Part shown: positions 39,499 through 49,276 of the stretch, one piece after another
Position numbering within the stretch: position 1 is the first letter of the stretch
Layout of the letters: each line of letters opens with the position of its first letter
NCBI RefSeq assembly: GCF_002939305.1
Contig: NZ_MVDI01000010.1
Span: 1-64,000, forward strand
Direction: 5' to 3'
From: Chroococcidiopsis sp. TS-821
GTDB lineage: Bacteria > Cyanobacteriota > Cyanobacteriia > Cyanobacteriales > Chroococcidiopsidaceae
DNA: 64,000 nucleotides
Made by a program: the position numbers and the translations under genes
Notes under the pieces: model-generated
Seen by the model: only the letters and a program-made list of their open reading frames with translations
Database searches by the model: none
What the model was told of the DNA's origin: nothing

Positions 39499-40590
39499 CT
39501 AAGGATACAAGCGATCGCCTGTCGTCGAATCAAAGATAAATAGCTGGTTCAAATCAAGCTCTAGGGATAAGCGATCGCCTACGTGTAAACGGATTGCACC
39601 CGCCTGTTGAATATTGACTTGTAAGCTCGAATTGAGTAAATTTGCGCGAATTAAAGTTTCTCGCCCTAACGGTTCTACTACCTTGACTTCAACCATTAAA
39701 GCCGTAACTTCATTTCTTTGCGATCCGTTAATAAATAAATCTTCTGGACGAATTCCCAAATCTACCGCTTGTCCCTCAACGAAGTGTAAGGTATCGCGAA
39801 CCTGCAGCGGGCAAGGAATGATTTGACTTTCGACTACAAAGCTTCCATTTTTGTACTTCGCAGGTAGAATATTCATTGGTGGATTGCCTAAGAAAGTCGC
39901 TACCATGCGATTCGCGGGTTGAGCGTAAACGCTTTGTGGTTCTCCGATTTGTTGAATTCTACCTTGGTTGAGAACAACGACGCGGTCTGCTAAAGTCATT
40001 GCTTCAACTTGATCGTGCGTGACATAAATTGTCGTAATCCCCAAATTTTGATGCAACTGTTTTAATTCAGCACGGGTATCGTCGCGTAGCTGCGCATCTA
40101 AGTTAGATAAAGGTTCATCGAATAAAAATACTTGCGCTTCGCGGGCGATCGCGCGTCCTAAGGCGACGCGTTGTTGTTGTCCTCCAGATAATTGCTTGGG
40201 TTTTCGTTCTAAAAGATGTTCGAGGGCTAGCGATCGCGCAACAGTTTCCACTCGCTGGCGAATGATTTTCTTGTCAACTTTGCGCATTTGCAACCCAAAA
40301 GCCATATTTTCTGCGACTGTCATGTGCGGGTAAAGCGCATAATTTTGAAATACCATCGCCACATCGCGCTGACGTGCAGGGATATTGTTAACAAGCACAT
40401 CTCCAATGTACAAATTCCCGCTTGTTGCTGTTTCTAGCCCGGCGATCGTCCTTAAAATGGTAGATTTACCACATCCTGACGGTCCGACAAGTACCCAAAA
40501 TTCTCCGTCAGGAACCTCAAAAGTAATATCCTCGATTGCAGTGACGTTATTGAACTTGCGTTTGATATTTTCTAGACGAACCTTAGCCAT
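39499..40590 (-). CDS. Sugar-type (MalK/UgpC) ABC transporter ATP-binding protein
   Basis: This 363-residue ATPase has Walker A GPSGCGKST, the Q-loop FQNYALYPHM, the signature LSGGQQQRVALGRAI, Walker B VFLFDEPLSNLD and the H-loop VTHDQ. A C-terminal TOBE/MalK regulatory domain follows, with LGIRPEDLFI. This kind energises import of sugars, glycerol-phosphate or compatible solutes. The permease and binding-protein genes are not here, as is common for shared MalK-type subunits, so the substrate cannot be assigned. Confidence 0.92.
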   Translation of the reverse strand: MAKVRLENIKRKFNNVTAIEDITFEVPDGEFWVLVGPSGCGKSTILRTIAGLETATSGNLYIGDVLVNNIPARQRDVAMVFQNYALYPHMTVAENMAFGLQMRKVDKKIIRQRVETVARSLALEHLLERKPKQLSGGQQQRVALGRAIAREAQVFLFDEPLSNLDAQLRDDTRAELKQLHQNLGITTIYVTHDQVEAMTLADRVVVLNQGRIQQIGEPQSVYAQPANRMVATFLGNPPMNILPAKYKNGSFVVESQIIPCPLQVRDTLHFVEGQAVDLGIRPEDLFINGSQRNEVTALMVEVKVVEPLGRETLIRANLLNSSLQVNIQQAGAIRLHVGDRLSLELDLNQLFIFDSTTGDRLYP

Positions 40591-41381
40591 GACACCATTC
40601 CTGGCTGCTTTTATTCAAAGCGTAGATACAAACAAGCTACACGATAATTTCGGGAACTTTCTAGAAAGATTTGTATCTTGTACAAGCAAAACTACTTTGT
40701 ATTGTTACCACAACTATCTCAACCAAGATTTAGTAACTAATCTAACAGAAATATTGTTGCTCAAAGTTGTTCTTATCAGAATTACCCTACATGCGGGCAG
40801 TAGATAACAGCGCATCTTACCTCATCGTCTTCTTCTTTTTAAGATTTCCTTCATTGACTTATTGTCGTACACACAAATGTTAAATAGTTTTCAGCAGAAA
40901 CTTAAAGCCATATGCGTACTTTAGCTATATTATCTATCTAGTATTAGCTAAGTTCTTCTTGAGATGCACTCGCGCGTGTTAACTACAGCACGCAATACTT
41001 AACGCTTTTGGAGATAATGCTCGCCTTCTCTGGTCGGCAGTTGAGACAAAGCTTGTATAGAACATTTTTGCCAAATTCAGCAGTAAGACCTGCTTTGGTG
41101 ATGGTCATCTCCTGGCATTTCTAATTTGTATAATATACTACATTGCACCTAGGAAAGAACGATGATATATTGTCTGTAATTAAAAAATTGTTAACAATAG
41201 CGGTGCTGGGAGTGTTTCCCAAACAGTTATGCCTCAACCTCCTACCCCAACCTGACAATGCCAACGCAATTATTTATGATATTTTTTTCGCATAGCTGCT
41301 TGTTTTGACAAAGAATACAATGTCATTCAAAAAGTCAACATAACGCTGCTTCCTAACTTTAATTCTATTACGATACAAGTA
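40591..41381. other. 791-bp intergenic region upstream of the exporter
   Basis: No gene was recognised. It carries the candidate NtcA-type site at 41128-41171 and AT-rich sequence. Confidence 0.35.
41128..41171 (+). promoter_or_regulatory. Candidate NtcA-type promoter
   Basis: GTATAATATACTAC fits the NtcA core GTAN8TAC at 41128-41141. A TAN3T (-10-like) element, TATATT, follows at 41166-41171, 24 bp downstream, within the range reported for NtcA-activated promoters. It is 210 bp upstream of the HepA-like gene. The region is AT-rich, so a chance match is possible. Confidence 0.3.
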
Positions 41382-43232
41382 ATGAACTCTAAAATTTCGC
41401 GATTATTTCATCAACTATTAAGTGCTACAAAAATCTGGCAAGAAAACTACTTTTTGATTAGAGAGTTTCGCCACTTTCGAGGAATTGCAATTTTAGCAAT
41501 TGTTTTTACTATAGTTGCTGCGATTTTTGAAGGTATCGGGGTAGGATTTATTCTATCTTTTTTGCAAAACTTAACAGATCCTCAGGCTCAACCAATCCGC
41601 ACAGGTATCGACTGGTTTGACATTTGGGTTTTGGGAGTTAATGCTCCTGTTACTGAACGAGTGTATCGAGTTTGTGCATTAATTTTATTGACGACTCTGG
41701 TTCGCTCTCTATTTACTTATTTAGGACGTCTCTACACGCAAATTACGCAATTTAAATTAGTCTACTATTTGCGAAAGCGAGTTTTTGAGTTATTTCAGTC
41801 ACTTAGCCTAAAGTATTTTGCCAAGACCAGATCGGGAGGACTAGTACACAGCATCACAACCGAGATAATGCAAATTATGCAGGCTTTTAATTTCGTCTCG
41901 GTAATTCTTACGAAATTTACGATTCTATTCGTATATATTGTTTCCATGGTCTTACTGTCTTGGCAGCTGACAGTTATTTCGATACTGCTTTTTAGTTTAG
42001 TTTCAGCAGGGATTTCATCGCTTTTGGGACGCGTACGCGAAGCAAGCTTTGAAAGGACAAGAGCCGGTAAGTGGTACACGTCAGTTTCACTCGAATATAT
42101 TAACGGAATTCGTACAGTTCAAGCTTTTGCAGCATACAACTTTGAACGCAAAAGATTTGATGAAGCGAATTCTAACTTTCTCAAAGCTACGACCAAAGCT
42201 GTCTCTATTACATCGATTGTCGAGCCACTTTCCGAAGGAGTTGCAACAGCAATTTTAGTTGGAATACTATTGTTTGCTTTTGTCGTTTTAATTCCTAACG
42301 GTCAATTACAAGCATCTTCACTACTCACTTTTCTCTTTGTCTTACTGCGAATTATGCCTTTAAGGCGGCAAATTGACGGAGCACGAGTCCAATTAAATAA
42401 TTTTCAAGGATCGCTGAGTAATATTAGAGAACTGCTTTACCAAGATGACAAACCCTTTTTTCATAATGGCAATCGACGATTTGTGGGATTGAAGGAAAAA
42501 ATTGAGTTTGTTAATGTTGATTTCGGCTACGACTCAGATGAAATTGTTTTACACGACATCAATTTAACAATTGAAAAAGGAAAGATGACAGCCCTAGTCG
42601 GAGCATCTGGCGCGGGTAAGAGTACTTTGGCAGATTTAATTCCCAGGTTCTACGATCCTACTCATGGCAAAGTGCTAATTGATGGTATTGACTTGCGAGA
42701 ATTTGACGTTCACTCGCTGCGCAATAAGCTTGCGGTGGTAAGTCAAGACACTTACATTTTTAATACCTCGGTGCGTGACAATATTGCGTATGCCTTGGAA
42801 GAAGTAGAAGATGCAGCAGTAATTGAAGCAGCAAAGCTGGCAAATGCATTAGAGTTTATTCAAGATTTACCGCAAGGTTTCGATACTCAACTAGGCGATC
42901 GCGGCGTGCGCTTATCAGGAGGACAACGCCAGCGAATTGCAATTGCAAGAGCCTTATTACGCAATCCAGAAATTTTGATCCTGGATGAAGCCACTAGTGC
43001 ATTAGACTCAGTCTCTGAGCGCTTGATTCAACAGTCGTTAGAAAAGCTAGCGGTCGGAAGAACAGTGATTGCGATCGCACACCGTCTCTCAACAATTGTG
43101 CGGGCTGACAAAGTAGTTGTTTTAGAACAAGGTCGTATCGTCGAGCAAGGAGGATATCAAGAATTACTAGACAAACGCGGTAAACTCTGGAAGTACCATC
43201 AAATTCAACATGAATTAAGTCAAGCAGGTTGA
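41382..43232 (+). CDS. HepA-like ABC exporter (fused membrane and ATPase domains)
   Basis: This 616-residue half-transporter has six TM helices in about 30-340 and an ATPase domain after about 365. Walker A is GASGAGKST, the signature is LSGGQRQRIAIARALL, Walker B is ILILDEATSALD, and the H-loop is AIAHRLST. It resembles HepA/MsbA-type exporters; HepA in Anabaena is needed for the heterocyst envelope polysaccharide. It is the first of five same-strand genes (glycosyltransferases, sulfotransferase), so it probably exports a polysaccharide precursor or lipid-linked sugar (inference). The gap to the next gene is 31 bp. Confidence 0.85.
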   Translation: MNSKISRLFHQLLSATKIWQENYFLIREFRHFRGIAILAIVFTIVAAIFEGIGVGFILSFLQNLTDPQAQPIRTGIDWFDIWVLGVNAPVTERVYRVCALILLTTLVRSLFTYLGRLYTQITQFKLVYYLRKRVFELFQSLSLKYFAKTRSGGLVHSITTEIMQIMQAFNFVSVILTKFTILFVYIVSMVLLSWQLTVISILLFSLVSAGISSLLGRVREASFERTRAGKWYTSVSLEYINGIRTVQAFAAYNFERKRFDEANSNFLKATTKAVSITSIVEPLSEGVATAILVGILLFAFVVLIPNGQLQASSLLTFLFVLLRIMPLRRQIDGARVQLNNFQGSLSNIRELLYQDDKPFFHNGNRRFVGLKEKIEFVNVDFGYDSDEIVLHDINLTIEKGKMTALVGASGAGKSTLADLIPRFYDPTHGKVLIDGIDLREFDVHSLRNKLAVVSQDTYIFNTSVRDNIAYALEEVEDAAVIEAAKLANALEFIQDLPQGFDTQLGDRGVRLSGGQRQRIAIARALLRNPEILILDEATSALDSVSERLIQQSLEKLAVGRTVIAIAHRLSTIVRADKVVVLEQGRIVEQGGYQELLDKRGKLWKYHQIQHELSQAG

Positions 43233-43263
43233 GCGAAGCGGATGCGCATAGATTTTAAGGAAT

Positions 43264-44178
43264 ATGCCAATAATCTCAGTCATTATTCCAGCATTCAATG
43301 CTGAAAAAACTATTGAAGAGACCGTCAAATCTGTCTTAAATCAAACTTTTTCAGATTTTGAGTTGATCGTCATTAATGATGGTTCTACAGACCGAACATT
43401 AGATATTATCAATAACATTAAAGATGCCCGCATAAAAACTTTTTCCTACCCCAACTCAGGTTGCGTAGCGGCGAGCCGCAATCGAGGTTTTACTCATGCA
43501 GTAGGCGAGTTCATTGCTTTTTTAGACGCAGACGATCTATGGAAACCAGAAAAACTAGAAGCACAATTAGCGGCTTTACAAGCAAATCCACAAGCAGCAG
43601 TTGCCTACAGTTGGGTCGATCGCATTGATGAAAATAATCAGTTTTTAGCTAAGGGAAGTCGTGTCAATATTAATGGTAATGTTTATGCAGAAATTTTGGT
43701 AAGTAACTTCTTAGATAACGGTTCTAATCCTCTAATTCGTAGAGAAGCTTTTCAAGCAGTCAAAGGTTTTGATGAAACACTACTACATGCAGAAGATCAA
43801 GATTTATACATAAAATTAGCGGCTCGATATGATTTTGTCGTTGTCCCGCATCCGCATATTTTATATCGCGTTTCTGCCAATTCAAAATCAGCAAATGTCG
43901 TCCGCATGGAAGGGCATATTTTAAAAGTTATTGAGCAAGCTTTTCAGCAGGCGCCTGCATCGTTACAGCATCTCAAAAAAGAAAGTATATCTCGGTTGTA
44001 CAGACATTTAACAGTCCGCGCGCTTGATGGACTCTCAGGAAGACAAAGAGGATTGAAAGCTGCAACATTTTTTTGGAAGTCAGTCGTTAACGATCCGCAT
44101 TTGTTTCAAGAGTTAAAATTTAAGCGGAGATTATTTAAAAAAGTTTTACTCGCTAATTTCTTGCCTGCCCAAAAATGA
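43264..44178 (+). CDS. Family 2 glycosyltransferase
   Basis: This 304-residue GT-A enzyme starts ISVIIPAFNAEKTIEETVKS. The nucleotide-sugar motif is LIVINDGSTDRT, the metal-binding DxD is FIAFLDADDLW, and a later HAEDQDLYIKLA motif holds the likely catalytic base. It transfers a sugar from an NDP-donor to an unknown acceptor, presumably in the polysaccharide made by this locus. AAGGA lies just before the ATG at 43264. Confidence 0.93.
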   Translation: MPIISVIIPAFNAEKTIEETVKSVLNQTFSDFELIVINDGSTDRTLDIINNIKDARIKTFSYPNSGCVAASRNRGFTHAVGEFIAFLDADDLWKPEKLEAQLAALQANPQAAVAYSWVDRIDENNQFLAKGSRVNINGNVYAEILVSNFLDNGSNPLIRREAFQAVKGFDETLLHAEDQDLYIKLAARYDFVVVPHPHILYRVSANSKSANVVRMEGHILKVIEQAFQQAPASLQHLKKESISRLYRHLTVRALDGLSGRQRGLKAATFFWKSVVNDPHLFQELKFKRRLFKKVLLANFLPAQK

Positions 44179-44210
44179 AATATCTCTTAATTTTACAATA
44201 AGCTACCTAT

Positions 44211-45275
44211 ATGCCTAAAGTTAGTGTTTTAATGAGTGTCTACAATGGAGAAATTTATCTTCAAGGCGCAATAGAAAGTATTCTTAAGCAAACTTTTCAA
44301 GATTTTGAATTTCTTATCATAAACGATGGCTCAAAAGACAGCACGCCGCAAATTCTGAGCGAGCATGCAGCAAAAGACCCTCGGATCGTCGTCATTCATA
44401 ATGAAACAAATATCGGTTTAGATCGTTCCTTAAATAAAGGAATTGAACGCGCTTGCGGAGAATATCTTGCGCGCATCGATGCTGACGATCTATCTTTACC
44501 AGAACGCTTACAGCAACAAGTCGCTTTTTTAGATGCACATACAGAGATCGGCGCTGTTGGAACCGCGGTAGAGATTATCGATGAACGTGGCGTTTCTGTT
44601 GGTAAAGAGTATCCTCCCGTAAAACCCGAAAGCGTAAAGGTTTCTTTGCTGATCAATAATTATTTACATCATTGTTCAATGATGCTACGCACGCACTTGG
44701 TGCGGCAAGTCGGTGGATATGACGAAACAAAGCGTTATGTTGAAGACTACGATCTATGGTGGCGTCTGAGTCGAGTGTCAGGAGTTGCAAATCTACCTGA
44801 TGTTTTGTCACAGCGACGCTATAGCGGAAAAAGCATTACTTGGACGAATCGTCAAGCTATGTTGAACGCAGCTTTGGGAATTTCTCTCAATGCAGTGCAA
44901 GAAAGTCTGCAAGCTCAACTAGATGAAGAAAGCTACAAGCGCTTTTGGTGGAGTTATCACTCTCAACGAGAAAATTTGCACGTTGAATCTGCTTTACGCA
45001 GCCACGATATCGCAAAACTCAAACCATTCTGGCAATTCCTGTCGACTTGTACAGCAGGCTCTGAATTTTGGGGACCGCGTCTGCGAACTTTAGCTTACAA
45101 CCTACTGCGGCGAAAGCATACCCTCGAAGGTCTGCAACTTTTGTGGATTGCAACACATCAATTGAAAACACCTATGTTGTGGCGCTCGACACTCAAGAGC
45201 TTGATTAAACCGTATATTCCAGAAGTAGGACAGCAAATTTGGAGAAACCAGCAGTTGAAACAAAGTGGTAACTAA
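44211..45275 (+). CDS. Family 2 glycosyltransferase
   Basis: This 354-residue GT-A enzyme has VSVLMSVYNGEIYLQGAIES, FLIINDGSKDSTPQIL, the DxD in YLARIDADDLS and VEDYDLWWRLS. It is distinct from the previous GT2 in its C-terminal extension of about 120 residues. It is co-directional and 32 bp from its neighbour, so part of the same unit. Confidence 0.93.
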   Translation: MPKVSVLMSVYNGEIYLQGAIESILKQTFQDFEFLIINDGSKDSTPQILSEHAAKDPRIVVIHNETNIGLDRSLNKGIERACGEYLARIDADDLSLPERLQQQVAFLDAHTEIGAVGTAVEIIDERGVSVGKEYPPVKPESVKVSLLINNYLHHCSMMLRTHLVRQVGGYDETKRYVEDYDLWWRLSRVSGVANLPDVLSQRRYSGKSITWTNRQAMLNAALGISLNAVQESLQAQLDEESYKRFWWSYHSQRENLHVESALRSHDIAKLKPFWQFLSTCTAGSEFWGPRLRTLAYNLLRRKHTLEGLQLLWIATHQLKTPMLWRSTLKSLIKPYIPEVGQQIWRNQQLKQSGN

Positions 45276-45313
45276 TTAACCTTTCCAGAATTTGATTGCA
45301 ATTAACTGCGTCT

Positions 45314-46549
45314 ATGAAAGTATTACACATCAATCAATCAGATGTTGTGGGTGGGGCTGCGATCGCCGGGACTCGATTGCATCAAGGTTTGCTGTCACAA
45401 GGAATTGATTCGTATCTACTAGTAGGAAAAGCTCAAACATTTAGCGATCGCATCGCGATAACGCCTAAAAAAAACCGCATTGAACACAAACTACGCGATT
45501 ATTTTGCGAAACCACTTGGGCTGACTTATTTGAATATACTAAGTTCCTTTAATATTCCGAAGTCAGATATTTTTAAGAGTGCAGATATTATTAACTTTCA
45601 TAACCTCCACACTGGGTATTTTAATTATTTAGCGATTCCTTCTTTAACAGCAAATAAACCAGCAGTTTGGACGCTGCATGATATGTGGAGTTTTACAGGA
45701 CATTGTAGTTATAGCTATGACTGCGATCGCTGGAAAATAGGCTGTGGTCGATGTCCTTATCCTCAGGTTTATCCAAAAATTCAACGCGATAATACTCGCA
45801 TTGAATGGAAGCTCAAAGATTGGACGTACAGTCGTTCTGATTTAACAATTGTGACTCTTAGTCATTGGCTAACTGCACAAGTTAAACAAAGTATTCTCAA
45901 GCGCTTTCCCATCTACCATATTCCCAATGGAATTGATACAACACTTTATCAGCCTTTAGATCCTGATTGGTGTAAACAACAACTAGGTTTACCAAAAGGA
46001 AAAAAAGTCCTCATGTTTGGAGCAGCAAGTCTCCAAGACTCGCGTAAAGGTGGAGATTTATTACTTCAAGCACTGCAAAAATTACCTGCATCGCTGAAAT
46101 CGGAAATCGTACTTCTAACCTTTGGCGGTGGAGAAGATACTATCGCGCAAACTGTAGCTATGCCAGCAATTAACCTAGGATATATAGACAGCGATCGCCT
46201 CAAAGCAGTTGCTTATTCAGCTGCCGATCTGTTCATTTTTCCTACTCGTGCTGATAATCTGCCACTGGTACTGCAAGAAAGTATGGCATGTGGCACACCT
46301 ATGGTTTCTTGTAAAGTTGGTGGCGTTCCCGATCTCGTCCGTCCTGGAGTCACAGGTTACCTAGCTATACCTGAAGACCCACAAGATTTATCAGTTGGTA
46401 TAACACAACTTTTAGAAGATGATACTTTACGTGAAAAAATGAGTCAAAACTGCCGAAAAATTACTCTTGAGGAATACTCTTTAGAACTCCAGGTTCAGCG
46501 TTATATAGATTTATACTCGCATTTAATTCAGAATTTTAAATACGATTGA
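45314..46549 (+). CDS. Family 4 glycosyltransferase
   Basis: This is a GT-B fold enzyme of about 411 residues: KVLHINQSDVVGGAAIAG at the N-terminus, then WTLHDMWSFTGHC with a cluster of cysteines (CSYSYDC, CGRCPYP) seen in a subgroup of GT4. The C-terminal GT4 domain has LMFGAASLQDSRKGGDLLLQ, DLFIFPTRADNLPLVLQES and the GGVPDLVRPGVTGYL motif. It retains or inverts sugar donors of unknown type in the polysaccharide locus. The ATG at 45314 is chosen over a TTG six codons upstream. Confidence 0.92.
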   Translation: MKVLHINQSDVVGGAAIAGTRLHQGLLSQGIDSYLLVGKAQTFSDRIAITPKKNRIEHKLRDYFAKPLGLTYLNILSSFNIPKSDIFKSADIINFHNLHTGYFNYLAIPSLTANKPAVWTLHDMWSFTGHCSYSYDCDRWKIGCGRCPYPQVYPKIQRDNTRIEWKLKDWTYSRSDLTIVTLSHWLTAQVKQSILKRFPIYHIPNGIDTTLYQPLDPDWCKQQLGLPKGKKVLMFGAASLQDSRKGGDLLLQALQKLPASLKSEIVLLTFGGGEDTIAQTVAMPAINLGYIDSDRLKAVAYSAADLFIFPTRADNLPLVLQESMACGTPMVSCKVGGVPDLVRPGVTGYLAIPEDPQDLSVGITQLLEDDTLREKMSQNCRKITLEEYSLELQVQRYIDLYSHLIQNFKYD

Positions 46550-46777
46550 TGTCTAACCCTATAATATAAAAGTATCGTGACAAACTTTTATCGATTACAA
46601 TTTAACAATTATTAAAACAAAATATGGTAACCTACTTAATTTATCAGCGTTTATTTTTAATTCAAAAAATAAATATAGCTTTAATAAAATCCCTCAGATA
46701 TTACATAAATTAGTCAATAAATTTACTATTCAGTCTTCTTTTGTTTTATTTTGTACGTCTTCGCTGATAATTTAAGT

Positions 46778-47566
46778 ATGAAACGGCTCAAATCACAAAT
46801 TAAAACTTTAATCCACGGCAAATACTATAACAATAAAGGGCTATTTCCTAGAATTAGTTCTGACGAAACATACCTCATGTCTTTTCCGCGATCGGGAAAC
46901 ACCTGGATGAGACATTTAATTACTTGTTTAATTCACGATCGAGAAGACTACGGAGACTTTGTCAAAATTACCGTCCCTGATATTCATCGATATCGAGAAG
47001 ATGGAGAAAAAAAGCCTACAACAAAACCATTAATTGTTAAAAGCCACGTACCATTTGTCGATATACCAGCAAAAGTAATTTATTTGGTACGCGATGGCAG
47101 AGAGGCAATGTTATCTTACTTCTATCTTAAAGTAAAAGAAGGCGAAATTAGTCCAGATGCTTCGCCTGTTGATTTTTATTTTAAAGAAGATATCTGGCCT
47201 TGTCCTTGGCACGTTCATATTGCGGGTTGGCTTGACGGGCTGGCTCGATGGTCACCTGAGCGTTATAAAATTATCCGTTATGAGGATTTAGTTAAGTCGC
47301 CTGCAGAACATTTATTTGCAGTTGCTGAGTTTATTGGTATACCTGTAACACAGCAAAGTGTACAAAGAGCTATAGAACTCAACAAAAAAACAAGACTCAA
47401 ACATATTGAATCAAGAGATCATAAAGGTAGATTGAATAGTGTTGTTGGTTTAGATAAACAAGTTAAATGGCAAGATATTCTTTTAGATGAGGATCTTGCT
47501 CGATACGAAGCTTTAGCTGGCGCAGAACTGAAACGACTTGGCTATCCTACGAAAACTATACCGTAA
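46778..47566 (+). CDS. Sulfotransferase domain protein
   Basis: About 262 residues. The 5'-phosphosulfate-binding loop is MSFPRSGNTWMRHLI near the start, and the 3'-phosphate region is VIYLVRDGREAMLSYFYL. KSHVPF supplies the conserved histidine region, and RYEDLVKSPAEHLFAVAEFI is typical of PAPS-dependent sulfotransferases. Placed last in the glycosyltransferase cluster, it probably sulfates the exopolysaccharide or an exported glycolipid (inference). A TTG at 46751 is an alternative start; the ATG at 46778 is preferred. The 228-bp gap before it means it may have its own promoter. Confidence 0.88.
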   Translation: MKRLKSQIKTLIHGKYYNNKGLFPRISSDETYLMSFPRSGNTWMRHLITCLIHDREDYGDFVKITVPDIHRYREDGEKKPTTKPLIVKSHVPFVDIPAKVIYLVRDGREAMLSYFYLKVKEGEISPDASPVDFYFKEDIWPCPWHVHIAGWLDGLARWSPERYKIIRYEDLVKSPAEHLFAVAEFIGIPVTQQSVQRAIELNKKTRLKHIESRDHKGRLNSVVGLDKQVKWQDILLDEDLARYEALAGAELKRLGYPTKTIP

Positions 47567-47626
47567 CGATATGACAGTACGCGGTATGAATGTGCCTTCA
47601 TAATTGGTGGGATGCATAAAATGAAG

Positions 47627-47659
47627 TGACAATCTTCTACTTAGGTTGTCATTTTTTTT
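47627..47659 (+). terminator. Rho-independent terminator after the sulfotransferase
   Basis: TGACAA pairs with TTGTCA over a 13-nt loop and runs into eight Ts. It closes the polysaccharide locus 60 bp after the last stop. Confidence 0.65.
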
Positions 47660-47774
47660 ACTGAATAACTGTTGCGTTTTATTAAATTCACAAAAAAATG
47701 TAACCTCTGAAAGAAAACATTTCATAACTAATTAGTTATCCTGAGAAATAGATAAGTAATTTATTTAAACCTAA

Positions 47775-48356
47775 ATGAAATGTTATAAGTTTCTTTCAAG
47801 AATGCTGCATCTGGTTACAGTAACGGCACTCGGTTTCACGGCTATTGTCGCTGAGTGGAAAGCTGTACCAAACTATAATATGGCATCAGCTATAGCACCT
47901 GAAACGCAGTTCAAAGCTCACCAAAAAGATTTTTCAAGTATTTTAAAAGGTAAGTTACCCGAAAAAGATGGGATATATCTCTACAGCAGTGCGCCAGCAC
48001 CACAACAAATAGGACAAGAGTATTTAGTGTTTGAACTACACCAAGGTCAGGTGATTGGGGCGTTCTATTTACCTTATTCTGAATTTAGCTGCTTTGTAGG
48101 TCGTATCAACTCGCATGAGCTGGCTTTGACGATTGCAAACGCGCCCGATCTTCCTTCTGATTCAGATACAGCAACACAACAAGAACCACGACAAGTGGCT
48201 GCTGCTGGTACTACACCACGCATTGGTGAAAGCTATCATCCTATTGCCTACCCGTACTCGGTAACCTTGCAAGACTACTATCAACTTGCTGAAGTTAGTG
48301 CAAGCGATCGCCAAATCTTACAAACCTGTAAAGACTACTATTCTCAAAATCATTAA
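47775..48356 (+). CDS. Exported hypothetical protein
   Basis: This 193-residue protein has a signal-peptide-like N-terminus (FLSRMLHLVTVTALGFTAIVAE). The mature part contains GIYLYSSAPAPQQIGQEYLV and VIGAFYLPYSEFSCFVGR, a Gln/Ala/Thr-rich linker, and a conserved-looking end with YYQLAEVSASDRQILQTCKDYY. The pattern (short strands, tail with a cysteine) recurs in cyanobacterial exported proteins, but no named family is assigned. It converges on cobO. Confidence 0.75.
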   Translation: MKCYKFLSRMLHLVTVTALGFTAIVAEWKAVPNYNMASAIAPETQFKAHQKDFSSILKGKLPEKDGIYLYSSAPAPQQIGQEYLVFELHQGQVIGAFYLPYSEFSCFVGRINSHELALTIANAPDLPSDSDTATQQEPRQVAAAGTTPRIGESYHPIAYPYSVTLQDYYQLAEVSASDRQILQTCKDYYSQNH

Positions 48357-48361
48357 CCTTA

Positions 48362-49039
48362 CTAAAACTCAATACCAGGCTGTGCTTTTACGCCTTGTTC
48401 GCGAAACGGATGCTTAATGAGAGTCATCTCTGTAACTAAATCTGCACGTTCAATCAAGTCGGCTGGTGCGCCTCTTCCAGTTAAAATAACGTGCGAATCC
48501 TGAGGTTTTTGCTCGATTCCTGCTAGAACTTCTACAATATCTAGATATCCTAACTTTAGCGCTACATTTACTTCGTCCAGAAGCACTAACTTAAATACCG
48601 GATTGCGGATATAATTTAAAGCCGTTTTCCACGCTTCACGTGCTTTTTGGATGTCGCGTTCTCGATTTTGGGTTTCCCAGGTAAAGCCTTCACCCATTGC
48701 ATGAAACATTAGTTGATCTTTCCACTGACTGAGAACTGCTTTTTCTGCAGGTTCCCAAGCGCCTTTAATAAATTGAATAATGGCTACTTTATATCCATGA
48801 CCCAGCGATCGCAATACCATTCCTAACGCCGCCGTTGTTTTTCCCTTACCATTACCTGTGTTAACAATAATTAAACCTTTTTCTTGTGATGCTTGCGCGA
48901 CTCGCTTTTGTTGTACTTCTTTGCGTCGCTGCATTTTGCGTTGATACTGTTCTTCTGTTAGTGATGAAGCCGTTGCTTCTTGATTCAATCGTTCGGCTTC
49001 TACATCTGGATTTAAGTTTGTGGAAGTATTAGCTGTCAT
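48362..49039 (-). CDS. cobO: Cob(I)yrinic acid a,c-diamide adenosyltransferase
   Basis: This 225-residue CobO/BtuR-type enzyme has the P-loop NTGNGKGKTTAALG, then VAIIQFIKGAWEPAE, the VLLDEVNVALKLGYL strand and HVILTGRGAPADLIERADLVTEM. It attaches adenosyl from ATP to cob(I)yrinate or cobalamin. The N-terminal 60 residues are charged and variable. No cobalamin riboswitch was seen upstream. Confidence 0.95.
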   Translation of the reverse strand: MTANTSTNLNPDVEAERLNQEATASSLTEEQYQRKMQRRKEVQQKRVAQASQEKGLIIVNTGNGKGKTTAALGMVLRSLGHGYKVAIIQFIKGAWEPAEKAVLSQWKDQLMFHAMGEGFTWETQNRERDIQKAREAWKTALNYIRNPVFKLVLLDEVNVALKLGYLDIVEVLAGIEQKPQDSHVILTGRGAPADLIERADLVTEMTLIKHPFREQGVKAQPGIEF

Positions 49040-49276
49040 TCGATTAAATAGTTAAAGCTATATTTGTGATTTCTTTATTAATAATAAATATACCACAAAG
49101 GCTTAATTCAATAAAATTAAATATCATTGTTTATAATTTTATCGATTTTTATAATATTAGTTTTTTCTTTTTTATTGACTAAAATAAATGTAGCACGCTA
49201 AAAATTCACCTCTTATTTCTTATTAAAATAATTAGTTTTATATTAATACAAATTCAATTTGAAACCAGAAATTGAT

